Positions 55,077-64,000 of a DNA stretch of 64,000 nt are shown one piece after another (positions within the stretch are counted from its first letter, which is position 1; every line of letters starts with the position of its first letter). The stretch comes from Calliphora vicina. Taxonomy: Eukaryota > Arthropoda > Insecta > Diptera > Calliphoridae. Both the position numbers and the translations under genes were made by a program. The DNA is taken from NCBI RefSeq assembly GCF_958450345.1, contig NC_088784.1:79819747-79883746 (forward strand), given 5' to 3'. A model generated the notes under the pieces. It was not told the DNA's origin, ran no database searches, and saw nothing but the letters and a program-made list of their open reading frames with translations.

Positions 55077-56400
55077 AACAGCACATATTCATCATACGTC
55101 TCGGTTACCATTTATTAAAAACTCTTAAATTTTGGTTGTTTTAAAGATTTATTTTTGTCAGGTATTCCACCAAAAAACACAGGAAAATCTAGTTTTTTTT
55201 TACCAATTTTGACCACATTTTGTTATCGCATGCTCTTTGTAGTCCTTTGGACATTTTAATTCTTTTAAGTTCAGAAAAATTCGCGATATTATTCACTATT
55301 AATATTTTTTTTTATTTTTCAAGAAAATTACTTGGGCTTTGACTTTAAATACTAGTATTTTATGAAGCTTTAGACGGATTTTATTGATTTCAAATGCATT
55401 TTAAAGGCAACATAATTCCAAAAATGCATTTATGATGAAATAACCAAAAAAATTTTAGTGAAAAAAATTTTGTTTAAAAACATTATTCGTCAACAAAAAG
55501 CTTTTTTTTAAATCGCGAATATAATCGAGAGTTTTTTCGAAATTAATGAAATCAAAATGGTATAGCAACGTCCAATGGCCTCTAAACAGTATGTGTTTGC
55601 AGAATATGATCAAAATCAGAAGAGCCAAGGCCAATCTGTTTATGTCTTATGGAATTCTTAATATAATATTTTTGCGCTTTACTTTAACATCAAATCTTAC
55701 AATAAAATTGAACAGATTACATTACTACTGAAATAAATACGACTATAAACCTCTTTAATCATATTAAATTATATCGTAAATTTATTGTAATACTCTACAT
55801 ATTTGTTTTATCTCTAAACTACGTCGTTTTCTTTAAAACAACGTAAAATAATGCAAGGTAAGATACGAGTATTTTAAATATTTGTACAATGTCAATGTAT
55901 AAGTCTACCCTACTACCTACCTCCCAAACTCTCTTTCCTGCTAACCACACACCACATAACTAACTGTTCCTTTATTATCCTTTAGATATTTATTTTTTTA
56001 GTATTCAATTCAAACCTACCTATCTAAATTCCATGGAACATTGTCAAGGTTGCATTTGAATAAGATGAAACAGGAGCAGCAGAAATGTGTCTCGCATTCA
56101 AATGTGTTCTTAACATATAATTTTAGCATTTAAATAACTTACTACCTGCATGAACACACAGATATTTTTAGGTGCTAGTAAGAGTACTTGCACATACAGG
56201 TACAATTGTAAATAGTAATGCAGGTGGTATTTAAGAAATTTAAATTTAAAGGACAAAATGAAAAATTTCGCTCAAAGAAAAATATTTTTTGAAATTTTAC
56301 TCTTCTGAATACAATATTTTCTATGAACATGCTTAAATTAAAGTTCCTAGAAATCTGTTCGAAACAGGATATATCATAGAAAATCGTGCTTGAATAAAGG
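55077..56400. other. no gene; probably single-copy DNA
   Basis: Contains a C-rich stretch near 55905-55960; no repeat or credible exon recognised. Confidence 0.4.
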
Positions 56401-57065
56401 ATATCTAAAACAAATAAGACAAATATATACCCTAAAACAAATATATACCCTTAAACAAATTATACTTCAAAATAAAAATTTTAAATTGTAGTAAATTTAA
56501 ACGTTTTGTGAGTAATTTGTACAAACTGGTTTTACACAAATTGTGCTGATATAATTCTCATACAGTTTATTTTTATTTCTACTTAAATATACTGATATCC
56601 CATGTAATATAGCATGAAGTCAATAGTTACTTACTGGACCGATCCTCTTGAAATTTTTGCTGTATATTCCTCTATATCTGGAAAGAATAATAGGATACTT
56701 TTTGAAATTTAAAGTGGTCGTGACACTTCCCACAAACATTAAATAGTTATTATGAAATATCTGGTGAATTAGGTGGACTATAATTGTGAAAGCCGCAAAA
56801 CTTTGCTGAATTTGCTTCGGTACCATTGTGCGATTCTTGGGTGAAAATGGGCGAAATTATAAAAATGGGCGTGGCACCACCCATAAATATTAATTAAAAT
56901 TTGACAGTCTTCAAATTTTATACGAATCAATTTCTTATCAGTGCATGAAGTTTAACCAAAAATGGGAGGGATGATTAGCTTTATAAGGGTATTCAACATA
57001 CGCTGATAGTTCCTAGAGACTTTTACGCGCAATGAGAAAAAATATTAACGCTAACAGATTTATCA
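56401..57065. repeat. unclassified repeat-like DNA with HINE trace
   Basis: AAATATATACCCTTAAACAA and ATTATACTTCAAAATAAAAA (56440-56480) recall a type A start. GGGCGTGGCACCACCCAT (56866-56883) can form a hairpin and is of a style common in fly repeats. Confidence 0.35.
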
Positions 57066-58113
57066 TGATCAAGGGCATGTTCAGTAGATCAGCTGGTCTG
57101 ATTGTTTTTTTACAGTTTCTCAAAGTATTAATTTTTTGATCGAAGGGATCATTATAAATACTAAATTAAAAAATGTTGTAAGTTAATGTCTGAGAGAACT
57201 CTCTATATTGTGGCATTTTATGGGAATCATTTTTGTTGAAGATCTTAACCCTTTAATTGATTTTTCGAGAAAATCAAAAAAACGTCCTTTCAAAAATGAC
57301 ATTTAAGGATTAAAATATTCTACGAAAATTTTTGTCAGAAAATTTCAGTGGGGGTCCCCAAAGAAACCAAAGTTGTAAATAAAGCTCTTAACGCCTAATT
57401 AGCAAAATTTCAAGGGTTAAAGATATTATAACAAAATTTGGAAATAGTGTAGATCCAAGTGTTCTTAAATCAATCTCATTATAATTGCTGCCCTTCTTTG
57501 TTTTAAACGAGGAAAAAGTGTTCCAAAAACTGAGTTTTTTTTAAAAAAAGTGCCCACTGTGACGTTATTTACCGCGTGATAGTAAAATGACTTTGAACGT
57601 ATTTAAGTAAGATATAGGTTTATATAAATGTGGAGCTTTATCTAGGATCGGTGCTTTGGGCTTGCAGAATTATAGGGACTTTTTTGGAAAGGAACGTACA
57701 AAATACGTCCAGTTTTACATGTTCCAAGATTGGATGTGTGTAACTTTTTATAGGGATGAGATAATTTTAAATTAAATTTCAGCTCATTCGGATTGGAAAA
57801 TAAGAGACCCAAAGGTTGTGTAATTTAGCTAATTAAACTTAAATACCTTTATTTCCAACTTTGGTATCTTTGGTGAAATTTTCATAGAATATTTTAATCC
57901 TTAAAAGTCCTTTTTTAAAGGATTTTTTTGACTTTCTCGAAAAAGGGTTAAAGGGAGAGGAGCTAGATGGTTACGGTCTTCCACAAAATATTTAGTATGA
58001 TGATCCCTTCCATCAAAAAATTAAATCTTTGATCCACCGTTAAAAAAAACTCAGACCAGCTATACTATAAGTTTATTCGACAAAACTGATCTACTCGTGC
58101 TCTTTCATAATAA
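57066..58113. repeat. large foldback, about 1.05 kb
   Basis: The left arm (57066-57430) and right arm (about 57840-58113) are imperfect complements. Paired markers are AGTAGATCAG, AGCTGGTCTGA, AATTTTTTGATCGAAGGGAT versus ATCCCTTCCATCAAAAAATT, TTTTTCGAGAAAATC versus GACTTTCTCGAAAAA, and AAGGATTAAAATATTCTACG versus ATAGAATATTTTAATCCTTA. Arms have diverged, so it is old. No ORF. Confidence 0.65.
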
Positions 58114-59255
58114 TAGGATAGCTATTCTGCTTCAATCAAAAAGTCTTAATTTGTTGGACAGTGTTATTAAAAACTAAATATTTAGTATGTAAGGAACTAA
58201 CTACTTACCTTCATAAAAATAGACAATCTGTCACACACTGTTGAACTCTATTGAACACACAGCACACTAAAACTGCAAAGAAAACCAAACAAAAAAAAAC
58301 ACCAAAACATTACACAACGATTAACAAGTGTGCTGAAACAGCAGGATGACAGACAATGAAAAGAAATAGAAAAACCTGGCAAATAATCGTAAATCATAGC
58401 ACCAAAATAACACGCTTAAATATACATGAATTTAATCACAACATCATTTACAGAAGCCAGACATTTGTATGGAAAAAATAAAATAAAAAACAACAAAAGA
58501 AACACATACACAATAGACAAGGAAACGGAAATGGAAAAGGAAAAAAAATTAAAGAACATTCATAATTCGAATTCGTCTCATTTATAGGATTTCACATTCC
58601 TTGATAATTTAATTTTTTTTATCTCACTCTAGTGTCTGCACATATTTTATGGTTTTCTAGTAGTTTATCTAGAGTTTTGCTGGATTTTCAAGATGTTTTA
58701 TTTTTCTTTTTTTGTTGGCATAATGGGATGCGTAAAAGCTTTTGCTAATGGTTGCCAACATTGGTGCTTCGTATTCATTTTGTAATAAGAAAAAAGAATG
58801 GCAAGCACCCAGTATTGTAGTATATATGTATAACTAATATTCTTTTGTGTGTAAAAAAACATACAGAAAAACATCTAGATTAAGATATATAAATTTTTTT
58901 TTTAATTTCTGTAAATTATTTTTTCGCTGATGTAGACAGAGGCAGACATTTAGCAAAACGTGTGATTTATCAGTCTAACAGACAAAAAAAATCAATTACC
59001 CAAACACCAGAACATGAACCAACTAAGAGTTTGTCAAACAAACTATCAGTCACTTTAATATGTTTGCTATCAAGCATTTTTTTGCGTAATAAAACATCCC
59101 AGCTGGAAATTTCACATCCATAAGGATTTTTAGTACTCATGCCGAACATTTATCTGACATATGTGAGAATCCATTACAAAGTGAACAGCTGTTGGATTTA
59201 ACATCTCAGATTTCTTATAATGTATTGCAAGTTAATTTATATAAGGGTGGATGAC
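58114..59255. other. no gene; probably single-copy DNA
   Basis: No repeat family or ORF recognised. Confidence 0.4.
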
Positions 59256-59590
59256 GAGATCTCAATCTACACTAACGGATCAATGACGGAAATGGGTATA
59301 GGTTCGAGCTTGATGAACTGATGTATTCGAGCTTTTGGTCTCTCAGACTGTCTGACAGCTGCACCGTTTTCCAGGCAGATGTCTATGGCATCTTTATAGC
59401 TGTATAGAAGAATTCGGGAACTAAATCTCAAAAATTCCACCACAAATATCTACGTGGACAGCCTTTCGTCAATCAAGGCTCTTGACTCCAACGAAATTAG
59501 TTAGAAATGTCTTCTCTACTGTATTGATTTATTAGTCCAGGTCACGATGGCACCCGCTAATTTTCAAATAACTGGTCATCCTTGGACATA
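59256..59590 (+). pseudogene. LINE RNase H domain relic
   Basis: Three blocks of an RNase H domain of the kind found at the C-terminus of I/R1/LOA-type non-LTR retrotransposons: IYTNGSMTEMGIGSS (where the family has TDGS, so the first catalytic aspartate is N), DSCTVFQADVYGIFIAV (about 59350-59403) and NIYVDSLSSIKALDSNEIS (about 59445-59500), the last with the VDS aspartate. A PGHDG-like piece near 59539 may be the WVPGH block. Frames change between blocks and stops intervene. The reverse transcriptase region is absent, so this is a fragment. It ends near the repeat beginning at 59660. Confidence 0.7.
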
Positions 59591-59659
59591 ACTTTTGCAC
59601 AATGGAACACTTATAATCCCTTAGTAGCGATATTGAATTTGATAGAGAAATGGGCGTTG

Positions 59660-60000
59660 CACAGTGGTATAGAAAAAAAGAGGGAAATAAATCTGTAACT
59701 TATAAACCCTTAGTCCGATTTGAATGAAATTTGACATTCCCAAAGATGAAGTATTTTGTTGTTTTCTAGTTTTGAATTTGGACCGCATGAGCCCACCAGA
59801 GGTGCGGCCAAGTGACTCCAAAGTAGGACACCTTGGGTATGTTCTATTTTTAAAACGATCCCATTTCTTCGTTTGGTTCCCGATTTCAAAAAACCTACAC
59901 ATATAGAATCTCCTCATCGAGGAAAAAACTTCGTCGTAGCTATTAATTATCTCTTATAGCTTAGAAGATAATCGCACATAGGTGACTCCACATTGCCCAG
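59660..60000 (+). repeat. dispersed repeat beginning CACAGTGGTAT
   Basis: CACAGTGGTATAGAAAAAAA and GGGAAATAAATCTGTAACTT match, inverted, 24900-24956. ATTATCTCTTATAGCTTAGA (about 59945) matches 24067. AGTAGGACACCTTGGGTATG matches the fragment near 30570. The two overlapping ORFs here are on opposite strands and neither looks real. Confidence 0.5.
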
Positions 60001-60513
60001 CCGAAACGCCAAAATCTTGAACAATAAGTTCCTCTCTGCTAATGTAGAACAAAATATGTTTAAATGAGCATAACTTTAAGAGGTGAACGATTAGTAAGCT
60101 AAAATTTCACACAGCCAAGTTATTTGGTATTGTCCACCGATGCTTTAAAGATTTTTTTTAATTTCGAAACATGAAATTAATTAAATTAAGTTTCAAAGAT
60201 TATAGAAATTGTTGGAATTTCCTAACAAATAGTTATAGTCATGATTTCGCATTGCGTATATACTTGTTTATGTCTATTATATTTTTTTCATTTATTGAAC
60301 AAAAATACTGACAATAATAATGACACTAATATGACACAATCAGAGAAGCATTACAGAAATATGCTTGTATTTGTGTGGCCCTTTTATAACAGTGTAATAT
60401 CCACAGAAATACAAATATATACATTACGGTAGCCCTTATGTTGGAGTTTTTAGTTTTTGCTGCAAATAACTCAGGTCAAAAGCAAAAAAAAGGTTTCACT
60501 AACCACTATATAG

Positions 60514-61944
60514 TAGGGTATTCATTCGACTAATGATCGTTCGATTAATCGAATTATTTCTTACGAATAATTATTCGAACAATTTAAAAATGGCCATTTT
60601 CGAATAACGAATAATTCGAACAATTTTATGTAGAATAATCGAATAAAACGAATAAATGTTCATATATATGTATTTAAATTTATTAAATTGCTTAAAAGTT
60701 TTTCATAATTTCAAATTTAAATAACTAATAATGACTCACAAAAATGGTATTGTTTTTGAAATTCGACAAATAACTAAAGATAAAGGGACCTTCGAACACT
60801 GTAGATGAGTGTTCCGATAGCTCCTTCTATAAATATATAAATATTACTGGAAGAAGTTACAATTCTAAAAACAAATCTTCCATAATTTTTTATTTACGAC
60901 TTGAACCAATGAAAATAAAAAGTACGGAATGAAATATTTATTATTTAGTTGGCGAAATATTAGAAGAATCGCAATTAATAATCAAAATTTTAACTTAGAT
61001 TAAAGTGGAGTTGAATGTGTTGGAGAATGTGATTTTGAAACGGTCGTCGAAAGTCATATTGAGGATGATATTCATAATGATAACGTTGAAATAGACAATG
61101 GCCATGATCTTAAAATAAATTTAAGTGATGTTATTAACCGCGTGCGTAAGTGTTGCAAAATATTTAATAAATCGAATGATAAACACAAATATTGCAAACC
61201 AACGTTTTGTTGCAAGAAAAGCATGGAGTTCGTCTTATACATGATTTTGAACATCGTTGAACATCTTTGTAAATGCGTTAATCATACACTGCCTGACTTC
61301 AAATTAGCCACGTTCACTTACAATGATATCAAACTTTGGACAGATTCCCTTTATTATGTAATTCCCCAAGACCACTTTATTAAGAAAAGATTAGGCAACG
61401 TTGATAGAGCTTGATGTCTAATACAAATTGTTATAAATAATTTAGAAATAGTGAATAATTAATTTACTAAAGAATTAGTTACTCAATTTAAAACCCGAAT
61501 TAATGAACGACATAACAAAGTTCCTAATATGTTTATATTGTATTTGAATTCAGGATAATGTCCAACTAGCTCAAATTTTTTAAAGCATAGCTCCAAAAAG
61601 GAAACTATAGGGTTTTCTAGTCAATTGTTTTGTAGATTGTTGGGGAGTTAATCTGATCAGAACATTTCTGTTGAAAATTTAATGATGAACTTTGTTTTTG
61701 AATGTTTTTTAACACTATCGATACTTGTTAACTTTAACGTTATTTTTTGTTTTTCTTTAACAATAAAATATTGAAAAACCGTCATCAAAACTTCATTCTT
61801 TACTTTTTTTAAAAAAATTAAATTATTCGAATAATTCGATTAATTTTAAACGTGTGATCGAATTATTCGAACAAGTTAAAATCTCTTATTCGAATTATTC
61901 GTTTTATTCGAAAAAGAGAAAAATCAAATAATTCGAATACCCTA
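60514..61944 (+). mobile_element. hAT element, decayed, with 8-bp target duplication
   Basis: The ends TAGGGTATTC / GAATACCCTA are flanked by CTATATAG (60506-60513) and CTTTATAG (61945-61952): one mismatch and the nTnnnnAn pattern. Both subterminal regions are packed with TTCGAATAATTCGA-type motifs for about 130 bp. A degenerate transposase lies between. 1431 bp. Confidence 0.8.
60940..61720 (+). pseudogene. hAT-like transposase, decayed
   Basis: Frames contain VGEILEESQL, then VRKCCKIFNKSNDKHKYCK in a 90-codon ORF (61142-61414), then VTQFKTRINERHNKVPNM (about 61480) and FLKHSSKKETIGFSSQLF (about 61580). The RKxxKxFxxS and R.N.RH/LxxLxxY order resembles hAT transposases around and after the central catalytic region, but similarity is weak. 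Stops and shifts separate the parts. The assignment leans on the element's ends and target duplication. Confidence 0.45.
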
Positions 61945-62007
61945 CTTTATAGATTTGATGCATCATGGTTACCTAAGTACAAAAATGGATAGATTTTTTT
62001 TAAATCT

Positions 62008-62600
62008 TTATACCCTTCACCTTGGTGAGAAGATTGTCATTCCGTTTGTAATTTCCACAATATAATTTTCCGACCCTATAAAATATATATATTCTGGAGC
62101 CTTATAGATAGAGGAGTCGATTAAGCCATGTCCATCTGTCTGTCTGTTGAAAACCATTTTCTGAAGACCCCAGATATCTTCGGTATCCAGATCTTCAATA
62201 ATTGTGTCAGGCATGCTTTCGAGAAGTTTCCTATTTAAAATCAGCAAAATTGGTCCACAAATCGCTGAGATATAAGGAAAAAACCAGGACAATCTCGATT
62301 TTTGACCTATATTTTTTGACCTATATATGGATTACTAAGTCATTAATATAGACAACATGGATATCTAATGATAGATATTTCAAAGCCCTTTGCAACGAGG
62401 TACATATATAACAATATAACCTACAATGGGTCAAAATCGGAAAAAATATTTTTTAACCCGAATTTTTTTTCACAAAAAAAAAAAATTTAAAAAACAAAAA
62501 AAAAAATTTTAAAATTTAAAAAACAATAAATTTAAAAAATGAAAAAAAAAAATTTAATAACAATTTTAAAAAAAAAAATTTGTTTAACAAAAAATATTCC
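62008..62600 (-). mobile_element. HINE-like element, type A, truncated
   Basis: Starts TTTATACCCTTCACCTTGGT, then GTCATTCCGTTTGTAATTTC, CCATGTCCATCTGTCTGTCT and CCCAGATATCTTCGG, mirroring the 3' part of 21401-22072. It runs to AACCCGAATTTTTTTTC and fades into an A-rich tract, without the end hairpin. The 91-codon minus ORF is repeat-derived. Confidence 0.65.
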
Positions 62601-62689
62601 AAATTTGTAAAACCCAGAAATTGTTTAGATTTATTGCAAAGCCACTGTAATAGAAACAAAATGAATATCGATCAAAAAAATCGATTTTC

Positions 62690-62880
62690 GAATTTATTCA
62701 CAACTAAGAAAAAGAGCTCGATCTGTGATCACTCATATTTCTGACCAAAAATCGATTTTTTATATAAAAACTCCAAAAAATATTCTTGATTAAACGCTTA
62801 TTGGCCAAGTTATTGGTGAATTTAGATATTTTGAGTTTTTATATAAAAAATCGATTTTTGGTCAGAAATATGTGTGATCA
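62690..62880. repeat. inverted pair of the about 125-bp Helitron-type unit
   Basis: AGAGCTCGATCTGTGATCAC and AATCGATTTTTTATATAAAA are inverted relative to ATTTTGAGTTTTTATATAAA and GGTCAGAAATATGTGTGATC. The same unit is tandem at 36065-36300. Confidence 0.6.
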
Positions 62881-62881
62881 C

Positions 62882-64000
62882 CAGGGAAACCGAAAATATG
62901 CTCTACAAAAAGAGTTTTAAGCGCTTTAAATATGCAGTAAAAACTTTAAAATATGCTCTTAAAATTTAAAAAATATGCTCTTAAAAAAACAAACTTTTAC
63001 ATAATTTTTAACAAAAAAACATACTTTTATTTAAAAAAATCAACACAATTAATTTCTAAAAAGGTAAAGTAACATAAAATAAACCAAAATAACAAGAACT
63101 AAATAAGTATAACAAAAAATAAATACAACATAAAAACAATAGGAACTTAAGTTATGAAAAGGCCTCGAGAGGTATTTTTTGATGATATTTTATATAAATA
63201 TAAAGTTACTTCTTCAATTAAGGTTATTATTGCAATAAATTACAAAATGTTGACTTAAATTTTCAAATAAAAATCGTTGTCTATTGGATCTGAAAACATT
63301 TTTATACATAGAAAATGTTCTTTCGACATCAACTGATGTTATAGAAGCAAATTTAAAAGATAATATTTCTTTAACACTTAATTTTTAAATCTGTTTGAGT
63401 CCTTTAAACTGTTTACAAATGCTTTCTATAATTTTTAATCTTTCAGGTTTTCCTATTATTTGTTAAAATTTTATTTAAATATTAGTTTTAACACTACAAT
63501 TTGGTATTTTATCAATATTTTGAAATGTTTGTTCCACTAAATTATACTGTTCGGTCATTGTAAGCGCAGCTGTTTGAAGTTTTTTAATAAATGTTTCAAT
63601 AAATCCAAAGTTTGACGTTATAAAAATAAAGACATTTTTTATTGTAGGTCTATTTAAAGCATCTTTAGCAATGTTAATAAACTGAGACTCTTCAGCATTT
63701 AAAGCATTGATAACTTCAGAAAATTTTTCAAAATTGTTGGCGTAATAATTAACAGCTGAAAGCCATGTTTCCCAGCGAGTTACAACAGGCTCTGATGGTA
63801 GACAGTAAACAGTCAAAATTTCACATATTAAAGCAAGCAGCTATTGTTTTAGTATTAAATTTATCAAATTACATATTGACACATTGAACACAATATTCAC
63901 AATGGCAGTTATAATTTTAATGTGAATATTACTGTCTTTGTTTCTCATATTATATTTTATATATTGTGCTATTGTACATTCTCTTAATATTAAAGAAAGT
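62882..64000 (-). mobile_element. hAT element, left end in window, runs off right edge
   Basis: Begins CAGGGAAACCGAAAATATGC after GTGATCAC, which fits the 8-bp nTnnnnAn target. AAAATATGCTCTT-type repeats follow at the end (62892-62985). A hAT-like transposase relic lies inside on the minus strand. The other end and the N-terminus are beyond 64000. Confidence 0.6.
63200..63860 (-). pseudogene. hAT-type transposase C-terminal part, broken
   Basis: The 113-codon ORF (63475-63816) includes LPSEPVVTRWETWLSAVNYY and SNFGFIETFIKKLQTA. Downstream on the same strand, in another frame, comes ITSVDVERTFSMYKNVFRSN then NLSQHFVIYC (about 63360-63240). The TRW..W..AV.YY block and the SVDVERxFSxYK dimerisation block are the C-terminal half of a hAT transposase of the kind seen in CGGBP1-like insect elements (from memory). 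A stop-containing gap of about 100 bp separates them. The catalytic N-terminal part would lie to the right of the window. Confidence 0.7.

Noticed and set aside
59621..59917. 98-codon minus-strand ORF opposite a 60-codon plus ORF
   Set aside because: Lies in the CACAGTGG repeat; the fragments at 24.1-25.0 and 30.5 kb do not preserve either frame.

Overview
The window is AT-rich (roughly 70% A+T by eye), eukaryotic and almost wholly made of transposable-element debris. The mix points to a dipteran insect: several mariner/Tc1 lineages, hAT, piggyBac-like and Helitron elements, and many short interspersed elements with a GTCY/GACR microsatellite core, a terminal hairpin and TATACCC/GGGTATA subterminal repeats (DINE-1/Helentron-like, called HINE here). 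A calyptrate fly such as a blowfly is my best guess, from recall of similar repeats and not from a search. I find no convincing host exon, rRNA, CRISPR array or operon. One 83-codon ORF (8814-9065) is the only candidate non-transposon protein.

Layout. 1-9.3 kb: a mariner relic, HINEs, palindromic MITEs, a Tc1-like element with about 350-bp inverted repeats nested in a HINE, and a foldback whose arms are short tandem repeats. 9.3-12.7 kb: a 3.4-kb Helitron-like element carrying a satellite-like array of about 117-bp units. 12.7-19.1 kb: a TIR element with three CGTACGTGACAT motifs, HINEs in inverted arrangement, MITEs. 19.14-20.44 kb: the best preserved element, a Tc1/mariner-superfamily transposon with perfect 27-bp TIRs, TA flanks and an uninterrupted 335-codon transposase with DD37E spacing. 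20.8-32.3 kb: a small Helitron, an irritans-type mariner split by a HINE, deletion derivatives of mariners, and a decayed DD37E copy. 33-41.7 kb: foldbacks, two piggyBac-like elements, and a Helitron interrupted by a TIR element that itself contains another element with a decayed protein gene. 42.7-49.1 kb: a mariner relic, a hAT-like TIR element, and a third DD37E copy split by a hAT MITE with a recognisable 8-bp target duplication. 49-58 kb: mostly quiet DNA with foldbacks, including two interlaced inverted repeats. 59-64 kb: a LINE RNase H relic, a decayed hAT with 8-bp target duplications, a HINE, and a second hAT running off the window edge.

The genes do not form a pathway. The window is a layered record of insertion, and nesting gives relative ages: HINEs inserted into a mariner and into a palindromic MITE, a Tc1-like element inserted into a HINE, a hAT MITE into a DD37E relic, and a piggyBac-like MITE into a foldback. 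All coordinates were read by eye, so element ends without a stated target duplication may be off by tens of bases.
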